Assembly: GCA_022818135.1 (NCBI GenBank)
Contig: JAFMSR010000012.1
Span: 6,325,358 to 6,389,357 of the forward strand
Direction of reading: 5' to 3'
Source of the DNA: Saxidomus purpurata
Lineage: Eukaryota; Mollusca; Bivalvia; Venerida; Veneridae
Length of the DNA stretch: 64,000 nucleotides
Shown here: one piece after another, positions 12,583 through 24,516 of the stretch
Numbering within the stretch: the first letter of the stretch is position 1
Layout of the letters: each line of letters begins with the position of its first letter
Notes under the pieces: model-generated
Seen by the model: the letters and a program-made list of their open reading frames with translations, nothing else
Told to the model about the DNA's origin: nothing
Database searches by the model: none
Position numbers and translations under genes: made by a program

Positions 12583-12710
12583 TCCATTGAGTTGTGGATA
12601 AGGAAATCTCACTCTCGGGTTGAGATACGTCCAAAAAACTCGGTAGAGCCTCATTTTTGTGACGTATCTCAACCCTTGGGTGGGATTTCCTTATCCACAA
12701 CTCATGAACA
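12583..12710. repeat. Foldback hairpin, about 48-bp arms
   Basis: The left arm (about 12583-12632) reads 'gagttgtggataaggaaat' then 'gggttgagatacgt'. The right arm (about 12660-12708) is its reverse complement with few mismatches: 'acgtatctcaaccc' then 'atttccttatccacaactc'. The loop is about 28 bp. It is probably a small foldback or MITE-like element. Confidence 0.8.
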
Positions 12711-13814
12711 TGTTAAATTCTCTTTATATTCTTGTTTATTTTGCCAATATTGTAAAGTTGAATAATAAAATTATCATTAATCAAGTGATTTCATATTGGC
12801 CTTGTTATTTGTCCTCGGGCAGTTGTATTGGCCCTCGGCATACATTGTATAAGAAACGGTTACAAACTATACGTTGTGCGTTACAGCACACGGCTGGTGT
12901 TGACCGAAACCAGTAACTGTTGATTCAGAGATAAACGTAAATTACCGTTTACTACGGCGGTTTGATTTGAGTCGGAGCTGTCACGGTTCTGGGGGACACT
13001 CAAGACACAGTGATGAAGAATTACATATATGGGGCGAGAAGGTACACATGAGCGGATTATACGCACTTTCAGGGCCATTATAATCAAGTGAAATATACAT
13101 TGCAAACAGAGTAATTTATTTTACAAAAGTTTTTATTCATAGAAATTGATAACATATGTTCAAAATATCAAGTTAAAATTACAATGTTTACAACTCGGAG
13201 TTCTAAACTGCCTCTAACAGCGTTGCCCGGCGTTCACAGTTAGCCGTTCAAATCATGCTCCGTCGTTCCAGTTAGCCATTTTTTTCTCATCTGTGCAAGT
13301 TTAAACGTTCCTATCTTCGTCAATACTGAGCTAATGAACCTGATACTTCACGGTAGTATCAAGGGGGGTTCAGATTTTAGACTAGCATGCCAAAATACTA
13401 CATTATTCGTAAAACTGAAATATTCTTAGGCCGTTTCCAACAGAAATTGATATTTTAAACAGTTTTGCGTGTCTTTACTCGCCGTATTTGCTTGTTATTT
13501 ATGGATATTCCAAGAAAAATACCTTGGCGTGTAGGTATTTCATTGCTCTCAAAGTCTGTGCAGGTTACCTGTTCATAGAGACACATACAATTATCAAAAA
13601 CAAAGAAAATTCTACACCACCTGTGTCCGAGCTAAAAATAGTTGCTCAGAGTTTGGGATGCCCTCAGAATTCAAAGCCGTAGGATCATCACCGTGAATAT
13701 CTTGAGATCTAAATCACCCACAGTCTTCAAACTTCAAAGGATGATTTGTCTTACTGAGAAGATGATCCCTACTGTTTTGGGATCAGTGGGTCAATATCAA
13801 GGTCATAGATCGCT

Positions 13815-15450
13815 GTTCGGTTAGCTTGCAGAATGTCGACGGGTACTTGTAAGATATTGTTGTCCGACTGGCTTGCAGAATGTCGACGGGTACTGTAAAA
13901 TATTGTTGTATGGTGGCTTGCAGAATGTGGACGGGTACTTGTAAGATATTGCTGTTCGGTTAGCTTGCATAATGTCGACGGGTTCTTGTAAAATATTGTT
14001 GTCCGGTGGCTTGCAGAATGTGGACGGGTACTTGTAAAATATTGTTGTATGGTGGCTTGCAGAATGTGGACGGGTACTTGTAAGATATTGCTGTTCGGTT
14101 AGCTTACAGAATGTCGACGGGTTCTTGTAAAATATTGTTGTCTGGTGTCTTGCAGAATGTGGACGGGTACTTGTAAAATATTGTTGTCCGGTGTCTTGCA
14201 GAATGTGGACGGGTACTTGTAAGATATTGCTGTTCGGTTAGCTTGCAGAATGTCGACGGGTTCTTGTAAATATTGTTGTCCGGTGTCTTGCAGAATGTCG
14301 ACGGATACTTGTAAAATATTGTTGTCCGGTGTCTTGCAGAATCTGGACGGGTACTTGTAAGATATTGCTGTTCGGTTAGCTTGCAGAATGTCGACGGGTT
14401 CTTGTAAATATTGTTGTCTGGTGGCTTGCAGAATATCGACGGGTACTTGTAAAATATTGCTGCCCGAGTTATTTTTCGACGGCCGATGGGTACTTGTTAG
14501 ATATAGCTGTCTGATTTACTTGCAGAATGTGGTCGGTTAGTTGTAAGATATTGCTGTTCGTTCGCTTGCAGAATGTCGTCGGTTACTTCTAAGATATTGA
14601 TGTCCGATCGGCTTGCATAATGTCGACGGGTATTTGTAAGATATCTCTGTCCGACTGGCTTGCAATATGTCTTCGGGTAATTGTAAGATATTGTTATCTG
14701 AGTGACTTAGATATAGACGGATACTGTCCGATTGGCTTGCTCAAGGCCTACAGTTTGCGACAGATATCTCTGTCCGATTGGCTTGCTCCAGGCCAAATGG
14801 CTATCTGTTTAGCTTGCGAAATGTGGACGGTTTATCGTTCCTATTGCTGTCCGGCTACCTAGCGGAATGTAGTTGTTTTTTCGTAGGATACTGTTTTCTG
14901 TTTGGCTTTTGCGAAAGGTCGGAAGTTTTACTTTAGATACTGCTATCCTGTTGGATGTCTAAGACCGTTTCTCCTGAGATACCTGTTTATTCATTAAGTC
15001 TACTGCGGAATGCTACTTGTTCCCCGTAAAATACTGTTGTGCATGTTGCGTTGCGGAAGGTCAACGACTTATCGTTAAATATTGCTTATGTTAGATTTGC
15101 GGATGGTGGGAGGTTCCTTTAAAGATGTTTTTGTAAGATTGGCTTGCAAAAGGTAAAGATTTCTCGTTAGAGATTGCTGCACATTTGGTTGTAGAAAGTT
15201 AGATTTTGCGTGAGGTATTGCTGTGTGTCATGTTTGCGGAAGGTTGATGGTTTCTTGTAAGATATTGCGGTCCAACTTGAAGCAAAAACGCTTTCTGTTT
15301 AAACATGTTTATGCGGTTGCGTTGCGATAGGTCGAAGGTTTATCGCACGATAACATTGTGCAGTTGGCTTGAAGACGTTCGAAAGTCCTCGTAAGGTATT
15401 GCTTTTCGGTTTGTTGCGGACGGTCGACGGTTTCGCATTGTTTTTTACGA
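13815..15450. repeat. 46-bp tandem array decaying to the right
   Basis: The unit is about 46-48 bp, with cores 'ggcttgcagaatgt', 'gacgggtacttgtaa' and 'atattgttgt'. Copies from 13815 to about 14460 are nearly identical and alternate between two variants ('tcggttagcttgca' and 'tccggtggcttgca'). From 14460 the units drift, and by 15100-15440 only fragments such as 'ttggcttg' and 'ggtattgct' remain. No coding frame is supported. Confidence 0.9.
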
Positions 15451-16169
15451 AAAGAACCAGCTTGCCAGCTTGTTTTAATGACTGGCATAATTCTAGCAAA
15501 TTTTGTATCGAACAGACTTGGTATAAAGTCCAAGTGTCAGTTTGATACGGTGCAAAATATATTTTGTTGACAGTTTCGAGTATGTGCATCTTAAATGTCA
15601 AGGCAACTGTCTGTCAAGTCATGAAAGTGGTCACTTTAAGGCAATTTTCAAGATGAAACTTCTTGTCAAAATCTTCAAAGATATTAGCAATAGGGCAACT
15701 GAGAGGCTATACGAAATATTCGCCGTCGAAAGTTAAATAATGAAGCAGGCTTTTCTCTGTTATGTTTAACGCACGGACTTATAACCATTGCAAGCTAGTA
15801 GAATACCGTATAAAAATAAAATAGCAAAACTGTGGATCACTTTTATATTTCATCCTACTCTAGTAGGCCGAAACTTAAAACTTAGCCATATGCGACATAT
15901 GTTTATATACATTTTATCCAAAATATGAAATTTAATGGTGAAATGTTAAGTAAATAAAACAGACGAGGAAGTTGCGGTTTAGAAAACGAGGAAAAAGATG
16001 AATTCCTTTGTTAAAATTTTCTCATTTCAAGAAGGAAAATTTAATGCTTTCTCAAAAATGTTTAACATAACAAAGACCAGCCCTGTTTTATCATTTTGAC
16101 AGACAATTTCGCATATTCAGTGGGAGTTTACATTTCTGTCATGACTGGACATATTATAGGGATACCTTA

Positions 16170-16372
16170 AGGAGCCGCAGTAGCACAGTGGTAGTGCGTT
16201 CGCCTGAGGATCGGAGGGTCCCGGGTTCGACCCCGACAGTGCCATGGCGGTAGTGTCCTTAGGCAAGACAGATACATTTCCACATTGCCTCTCACTTCGA
16301 GTCTTGAGAGCGATCAACCTGAGTTGTAAGAACTTGTCTTGCAATCGAGAATGAATAAATTAGCATTTATAT
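16170..16372 (+). mobile_element. tRNA-derived SINE, second family
   Basis: The head reads 'gtagcacagtggtagtgcg' (A-box region) and 'gggttcgaccccg' (B box). A body follows with 'gtgtccttaggcaagac' and 'cttgagagcgatcaacc', then 'ttgcaatcgagaatgaataa' and an AT tail. The same body occurs in the triplicated copy near 44900. Confidence 0.85.
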
Positions 16373-16604
16373 ACGGTAACTTCCTGGTCTGTTTGATTTA
16401 TACTTAAAGCTGCTCGCTCACAGTTTCATGTAAAATAAGTTAATTTATTCAAGTATAAAATGAGAAAGTAAATGCAAGAATCAACAACGAAAGTAAAACT
16501 CTGTATAGCAATTTACAAAAATCCATGAACGGGTGCCAGTTACATTTTGAACTAAAATTGGGCCGTGGTTGGACGCGAGAATCGCCAACAAAATGGCTCT
16601 ATAC

Positions 16605-17090
16605 GTACACAGCAGTCGCCCATTTCTGTTTTCCTGAAACGTACTTCGACAACTAATTATTGGTTTATTGTCGTATAACAACATGGTTGTCACTGCTCAA
16701 GTTTAACAGTATAATAGACATATTAGACGCTCGGACATGGTCGAATACGACAGCCACCCAATATTGGGTTCTAGTATTTTGTACACATCTTGCAATATGG
16801 TACATTGTCGCAAAGATAGTACTATACTAGAGATTTAAACAACACACAGGACAGTCGCCCATTGTTGGTTGGCTGAGATGTACTGCGACATCAATAAACT
16901 GGTCTATTGTGATATCACAACATTATGGTAGTTACTTTAGCTGGTTTGGGAGTATGGGTGTAGTAGAAACAGTACTAGTACGAGCACTGTCGAATACGAC
17001 AGTTGCCAAATATTAAATTCTGATATGTATACCTATATCCAAAAGTTAGTCCATCGTCGCAAAGCCAGTGTACCAGATGCCAGCAAGCTA
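16605..17090. repeat. Two diverged tandem copies, about 245 bp
   Basis: Copy 1 (about 16605-16850) and copy 2 (about 16851-17090) share 'cagtcgcccatt', 'ttggtttattgtcg/ctggtctattgtga' and 'gtcgaatacgacag' in the same order, with many substitutions. The function is unknown. Confidence 0.7.
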
Positions 17091-17099
17091 ATACAACTT

Positions 17100-19700
17100 G
17101 GACAGTACCTTTAAATAGGCTCTCCCTATGTCTAGCAGATTATATTCTCTAAACATAGATTATGTGTTCAATGAACGTAAAAGGATAAATAAATACGATT
17201 TCAAAGAAGAACCTATGGTGAGAAATGCCTCATTTTACCACAATTAATCAATATAGAGGCTTTCTGTAATAAATCGCATCCACCCATTAATTGTACAACA
17301 ACAACTCTACATAGATTATTGAATGGTTATGGTACTGCAGTATATTTTAAATCGCTGATTTGGGAATGCATAGCTGAAACTTTCAGGTTAAGTTATAATA
17401 CTTCCAAAGTTTCTATAATTTATGTTTTGGAGGTTATTTAGTTTGACATCAGATATAGGGTATGTCCCTTTTATATTGTTGTGCAAGTTGATCATGATCG
17501 GCACTGGTCGCAAAGGCAGAATCATTTCCGGGCAGCAGGTCAAAGGATAATGCAAAGAGAGCACGTGGATGTTGAAGAATCGTTCCACGTGCATATCCGC
17601 TGCTTAAAATGAGTAGCGCACGTGCCACTCATAAATCCGGGAAAAATATTTATTTATTTCAGTGAAATGACATTATTATAACGAAGGTACAAATTTAAAT
17701 TATAGTTAGGCATTTATTTCATCTAATATTGAGGGGGTGTATAATATATAAAAGACATAATTATATAAACAACTTAGAGAATGCTCTCTACCAACGCCCG
17801 TTTTCTGAAGGATGAAATACTACATCGTCACTCTAAAAAGAATGCAATCATGGAAATATGTGTGGATAAACTCTACATATAAAGGACAAAGTTCTGTCTT
17901 ACTTAAATTGTTGACGGTTAGCTGACTGGATACAGAGGGACAGGTATCATGTATCAAACACGGATCTAATTATGCATGCTCAGTTTAAGCATACAACGGG
18001 TAGCTTGTGCTAGTTTTTATATACAGAAAAATATGGGTTTTGTGGTAAAACACCTGCCTCGTCTTTAATTTCGAAACGAATTGCTTTTAAATTGCCATTA
18101 AATATTTTGAGGTATGTCACAGTATCAATGTCATATATTTTGTGATCGTTTTTTTTTTTTTAATAATAATATTATTAATATTAATTATTATTATTTTTTT
18201 TTTTTTTTTAAGAGGTAACTCATTAAGACATAACAAATATTAAGTCTATGGGTCTGTCCTTGACAATATGAACGATTTGTGCACAATGCAATTTAATAGA
18301 TTTTTGCAATACCTCAGACATTTCCTGCAGTTTGTAAAATTCTGCCATGTCTACACATGCTCCACATCTTTTAAAAACATCTGTGACTCAAACGTAGATT
18401 GTACAATATTACGTTCGACATAGCTTTAATATACTGTAGTAAGACATGCAAATCAACAATCGCCTAATTCTGGTTTGACAGTAGCCAGCATTATGTTTGT
18501 GAAGACACTTATATAGATGTATAATTTTGGCCAATCCTTTCTGACCAGTACTGATCCATATCACCATCGCATTCCTTCTTTTCCTTATACACTGATAGTC
18601 AGTTTACAAATGTTGGGTTCTCCACGCGTGAAAGCAGGGACATGTTTAAAAACAATACTGGTCAGAACACGCGCCTGTCGAAATCTCTTCCAATCAGTTG
18701 TCTCTAACCAATCATAAAACAAAAGCCGTGAAATCGAAGAACAATTATAGACTACTATTAGCATGTTTGAAGAATACAAAAAAATAAGGAAAACTTTTAA
18801 GTAAGGAAACCACTTTCTAAGTTGTGGGTGCCTTAGATTCTTTTTACATTATGATATATCAATTTGTCGCTCTCCCTTCGGTGGAGGTAATAAAGATATC
18901 TATGTATCTGCTTTATTCTTCGCTTTACAAATATAACCTAAGTAGTTAACATTTCTTATTCATAGTTAACATTAGCATATATACTATCACGACAATACTG
19001 GTATGCAGAAGGGAAACAAAGGCTCAGAACGTTGACTACTTACAAGCGGATTTGCGTTCATATTGTCAAGGACAGACCCAAGCATTATGAAGCAGTAAAT
19101 GTGTTCCATAAACTGACTTAATTATTAGGGAATCGATCCATCGATTTTCAATGAGAAGTGAGTGTCAAAAACCGGGTGTCGCATCCATCTACGGTAACGT
19201 GCATGCCTGAAATCTACAAACTAATTGTTATGCTGTTGAATCTTTTTTTGAAATCATGAGATAATGGGGTTTGTATTGAAAATAAGAAAGTCTGTTTATT
19301 ATTTTATGCCAATGACATTGTTCTGCTTGCAGAGTCAGCCTCTGATTTACATTTTTAATTAATGTATGACAAAAATTATTGTGATAAGCAATGGACGTTT
19401 ATATATCTACACAAGATATTTCATGGCAGGTCACATTTTAGGCTGAACTTGTCAGCATGAGATTCTTTCTGTTTCTCATACTTACCTGTTATAACTGGGA
19501 TAAAACATTACAGCATGTAGGATTAACAGGGATATTATGTCTTTTATGTGTACATATGTAAACAATAGAAAAAGGAAGACTATTTTACTGTGATACACAT
19601 GATTGTTATATTAGTCAGATATGGGTAAATGAATCAAATTGACTTTTATTGAGACAACAAATGTATTTTAACAGTTTCTTATAATTCATATATGAATGTC
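17100..19700. other. Intergenic, no gene recognised
   Basis: AT-rich sequence with a poly-T/AT-rich block at 18148-18212. No frame here has recognisable domains or splice support. Confidence 0.4.
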
Positions 19701-19798
19701 ATTGTGCATGGTATTTTATGTTATGTTACGAGGAATGTTCAAATATAAATGCATCTAAGCACATAAAAATGTATCCTTGATACATTTCAATGAAAATT

Positions 19799-20887
19799 TT
19801 ATTTTGTCCCCTCGAAGTATTCACCTCCAACAGATATGCACAGTTTCAGTCTTCTAATCCAATCTTTGAAGACATTTTCATAGTCTGTTCTAGGTATACT
19901 ATAAAGACAGTGGAATATTGCAGAACCGAAGTGTTTGCGCTGGACAAATTTTCGACCAGAAATGCATTTTTTGAGCCTTTGGAACAAAAAGAAGTCACAC
20001 GTGGCAAGGTCAGGCGAACACGGAGGGGGAGGGAGCACAACAACCGTTTCCTGCTTCAGAAAGTCTTGTACAATAGACGCCTTGTGCGATGACGCATTGT
20101 CATGTAGCAATCTGACGTTGGCCAAACCAGTTGCAAGTCTTCGGGTTTTGAAATATTTCTTCAGTTATCGAAGAACTTTAGTCTTGTAAAACTTCACATT
20201 TACGGATTTGCCTTTAGGTACAGCAACCTGAATGGCAGGACCCTGATTTGTGAAGAATATGGCATACATTACCTTCTTGACACTCATGGTCCGCTTTGCA
20301 ATGCATGGTCTTTTGCTAGACTTTGTTGCCATTTTTTTGTTCTGAATCTTTCGTATTGACTCAAAAAAGTGAATCCATGTCTCGTCACAAGTGACGACAT
20401 TTGTAAAAGACCGTACATTGTAATTTGGAAACTGTTTAAGCAACATTTTCGCGCATTGCACGCGTGACTTTTTCTGCTCATCTGTCAACAGATGGGGAAT
20501 CCATCTAGCACAGACCTTTATTATTTTTAAATTACCTTTCTGAATTGCATGAGCTGCTCCTAATGAGATGCTAACCATACTAGCTGTTTGCCTAACGGTG
20601 TATCTTGCATCAGTAGCAACTATTTCTTTCACCATAGCAACCATCTTGGCAGACGTTGCTGTTTTCGGCCGTCGGCCATGTGGTGCATCTTCTGTTGAAA
20701 CTAACCCACATTTGAATTTCTTAAACCAACGAATAACTGTCGAAAAAGACATTTCATTATTCCCATAAACACCACATATTTCATCAAAAATGTCTTTACA
20801 CCCTATGCGAAGAATACAACGATTCTTAATATAGGACCGTATTTCAACGGCGTGCGCTGACCTTCCAACAATTTTTGTAGTGTGGAA
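19799..20887 (-). pseudogene. Mariner-family transposase, broken
   Basis: Cut-and-paste DNA transposase of the Tc1/mariner superfamily. One reading frame runs through the whole region with a single in-frame TAA at 20165-20167. In order it shows an N-terminal HTH region (VIRWFKKFKCG), an APHGRRPKT-type linker, the first catalytic Asp in VTCDETW, the second in LLHDNASSH, and PPCSPDLATCDFFLF. The second and third Asp are separated by 34 residues, the D34D mariner signature. Upstream of the HTH the frame opens only to a TGA at 20888-20890 and has no ATG, so the start is lost as well. I could not delimit terminal inverted repeats with confidence. Confidence 0.93.
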
Positions 20888-20899
20888 TCACATGATCAA

Positions 20900-22800
20900 A
20901 ATAATCTCTAAGCATTTGTTTGTAACAAAATACTATATACATGTATTCGTTACAATAAGTTACCTTTGAATCTTGAATCTAACAAGGATCTTGTCTTACA
21001 GATAACACCTCGAAACATCATTCACAAATTATAGCAAAATATATTCCTTTAAACATACGTACTTCGAAAACTCTTTAAACGTTCAAAGGACATTATAAGC
21101 ATTGTGTGAATTATAAGTTAATCTACATTATTTTCTTTTAGATATTTGTATGTTTAATTAATATGCATGTCCTTTGAGTGTCTGTCAGTGAATGTTTATG
21201 TAAATGTGTCTTTCTAGTGTTGACTTTGCCAGGTGATTTATTTTAAGTATAATGCTTTTTCTTTTGTTCTTAACTTTGAAGGCGATATTGAAAATCAGAA
21301 TATATGTTATGTCTTCATATGTCTAAATGTGTAACCTTCGGTAAATAAAGCTTTTATTATAACTATTATTATTATTGTTTGTGACAATCTCAATTTCCCA
21401 TAAGCAAAACCATCCTTATTTTTGATCCTGAATCCCAGGTTTCCAAATATTTTTGATATGTCATGTACGACTGCAGGCACGTAGGAAGGGTATGGCAGAT
21501 GTGGATTCATTAAATGGGCGAGGGATCCGAGTGCAACCTAGGGCAGAGGGAAGAGTTTGATCGGTGATTCAGGGGGCGAAGCCCCCGGCAAAATATGCTT
21601 TGGGGAATTTTAGTACTACATGCTAGGCCCCCAGGCAGAGCCCTTGTCACAAGTTGGCATTGTCAGCGTTTATGAAGTAGATTTTACTTAGAGCAGTCCC
21701 AAGAGCTAGACTAAGTTCATTTATATATCTATGCTTTACTTTGGTGCATTGTCTTTCTGAAATTTGACCTACGTCAGAGTTGAATCCATGTTGGATCATA
21801 GTTAGTTATCCTAACATTTTGATATTGTCATACTTGACCGTATCAGAAACTTTCTACCTGAATTTGAGCTACGTCAAGGTCAAGCTCGCCATAGTTGGGG
21901 AGCATAGCTAGACCAGAAAAGGCACACAGACGTCATATTTGATACCAACATTCTCTATCGGCCGGGCCTTGTAGGAAGTACAACAAGGGACACGTAAATA
22001 TTTGGATAATGATCTCTGTTTGCGAGATTCAAAGCTTTAAGAAAGATGAAAATCTTATCATCGGTAAGGGACCACCTTGTCTTCCAACGGGCTACCATCC
22101 CAATCAACCTGGATTTCATGACTGACTATACGGCTCGATTTCTGCCATCAGGTTCTCAGTATGTAGGCTCCGTTGGTCAGGAAGCTGTCATGCGCAGTTA
22201 GAAGGCACGCTCATTTTATACCGAAATAGCCTGCACCCGGAAAATATACGATGAATACTTTACATTAGTAGAATCATCAAGCTAGTGTTGAAATTAATAT
22301 AGATCATTGACGAATATATTAATCCAGTCTAGGTGTAACGTTTTAAAACAATGAAATTTAAAATTTAAAAATGTACAATGTATATCTCTGCAAAATAATG
22401 TGGATTCACCTGCGTACCTGCGTATAGGTAGCTACGCGCCTGCCGGGCGGACTGCATGCACAAAGTGGACATTTCTTGTTACAACAGGATCCAGTGAGAA
22501 AATAAATTTAAGCTACTCCATTTTTCTCAAATGAGGTGGGGCATGTACGAGATGGTGGGGATGTAAAGGTGATGGGGTGGCGCTGTACATTAGTTGCATC
22601 TCTTTACATGTAAATGCTTATCAAAAGTGTCCGTATGAAGAAGATGAAATATAATTTTATTAACACATGTATACCTTTACTGTTAACAAACAGTGCTTGA
22701 CGCTTAAAATTTAGTTACCGTGACGTGCACATAAAGATAAAATGCTGCATTTGCTTTCTTTTATAATTTTGGTCGGACATCGTTGTTGTAGGAGTTTAAA
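20900..22800. other. Intergenic, dispersed-repeat fragments only
   Basis: No gene seen. At 21320-21380 'ggtaaataaagcttttatt' followed by an ATT run resembles a retroelement tail. A stretch near 21540-21600 contains 'gggggcgaagcccccggc', a short GC-rich palindrome. Confidence 0.4.
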
Positions 22801-22834
22801 CTCCTTCAACCGTATTGTGGTCATTTTAACAGGC

Positions 22835-22990
22835 GTGCAGTTTAACAATCGTTCCTTGGAAGAACCAGTACTAAACTCCGATTATCCGTAAGATACTGCC
22901 AACTTCCTCACTTAAAGAGACATGGTCGGTAGCAGGGCTCTAACCCATGACCCTCATCTGTGAGAGGTAACAGTGATTTCAAGTCTCGTA
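22835..22990 (-). mobile_element. SINE fragment
   Basis: The plus strand shows 'ccttggaagaaccagtact' (the reverse of the SINE body seen at 6610-6640) and a tRNA-like B box in 'gcagggctctaacccatgac'. It is diverged from the better copies. Confidence 0.6.
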
Positions 22991-23763
22991 ACATTTCTTA
23001 AAAATGGATTCTGTGATTAAAATGAACGTATAGTAACCAAAAACCAAGTACTGTAAGCGATGTATTGACACAAAGGATAACTCTTTATCTGTAATATAGA
23101 AACATTCAATATGACTTTCTTGCTGTCAGCACTTACAGTGCTTTGATTCTGTATCGAAGCTGTGCATAATAGGGCAATGAAGTTTTGAAAAATACACACC
23201 AAATTCAGCTGTGGCAGGGAAATGGGTTGGAAACCTTTTATTGCCAGCCACTGGAAAATCTGTTTGCCCCTACTGGTCAAAGTTACCAAGTTTTGATGCA
23301 TCTAGGCTAAATAAGCGAATAGCACTGTGGTTTGCTGCTGAGTCTAGCGCTTGTTGTAAGAATTGGTACTTTACGATCGTAAAATGTTAAAATGAGAATT
23401 GATTACAAATGTATGCTAATATCACATATCCTACGCTGTCTTCAATCGTCAGTTTTTTTGGAAAATAAATTGATGTAATCTTTTATACATAATTGGTATT
23501 ATATTGCTGTACAAAACCGATGTGGAGTTGCACCAGTTAGCAGTGAGACGGGTACATTCGGGCATTTAAGTGAAGAACTCAGTCACTTTCTGTAACTGTT
23601 TAGAAAGTACATGTAAATTTAAATTGCTATGTGTACTTCGCCCCCTCCCTCCCCCCGCGGAACAATCTAGTCCTCCACAGCAGGCCATGTAAGATCTTCG
23701 TAAAATGTCAAAACTATATTAAAATTTTCTGAATCAAACTAATCGTACACATTGTATTCGAAC

Positions 23764-23769
23764 TTTATT
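23764..23769 (-). terminator. Poly(A) signal for the RGS22-like gene
   Basis: The plus strand TTTATT is AATAAA on the gene strand, about 235 nt beyond the stop at 24005. It is the first clear hexamer there, so the 3' UTR would be about 250 nt. Inferred from sequence only. Confidence 0.55.
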
Positions 23770-24004
23770 GCATTGCGTATATGAATGATTAATATGAATG
23801 AAATTTGGTGTTTTGCAGCAAAATGCCAAGTGTGAGCAATCACATACGGAAGGTTTTCCCCTTCCCTAAAAGATCTCTTACAAAATAACAGAAAAACAAA
23901 ATAACATTTTTTTATACCAAAGGGTGAACGCAAATCCAAAGTAATTCAGATTGATGACAAATAAAAAAGTAAGTCTTAAAATTTCATCACTTTTCAAGTA
24001 CCCT

Positions 24005-24516
24005 TTATGAAACATAAGAGTTGGATTCCTCAGATATTCCAGCCATAGCTGCAGAAACAATTTCACCAAATGCCATCAACTTGCTGAACTTATTGTTTTG
24101 CTCTTTGATTTTTGTCTCCTTTTCTTTATTCAATGACTCAACTAGTATGCTCAATCTCCGAGCTTTCTCAACAGACTGTCGTTTTCCTTGAGGAGGTTTA
24201 GGAGAAACATGATCAGCCTCTTTTACTACGATTTTCTCGGATGCCTTCTTGGCTCTAGTAGAGTGCCTTCTACTGTTGTTATGCTTGTTTTGTTTATCAT
24301 CACTTTTAAGAGCACGCTTACCATCTTTGTCCTTTTTATCACCATGACCTACCCCACTCTCCTTCCGCGGTAATTCTTCATTTACTGCATGCAGGCTATG
24401 CTTTGTCATTCGTCTTACCTGACCGGTGCCTGATTTCTGCTGGGTTAACTTTGCTTGTGGGTAGATTAACACGACCCCTTCAGAGAGCGAGAACTGTATT
24501 TTCATCATGCCCTCTT
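24005..24516 (-). CDS. RGS22: RGS22-like exon 22 (last), residues 1145-1314
   Basis: Acceptor 'tttgttacag' precedes AAGAGGG, and the TAA stop is at 24005-24007. After a short hydrophobic segment (VVLIYPQ), the frame becomes very basic (KKDKDGKR, RRHSTRAKK), a possible nuclear-localisation or filament-binding tail. It ends in a Glu/Lys-rich helical stretch (ESLNKEKETKIKEQ). A leftover G from exon 21 completes the first codon, GAA. Confidence 0.88.
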
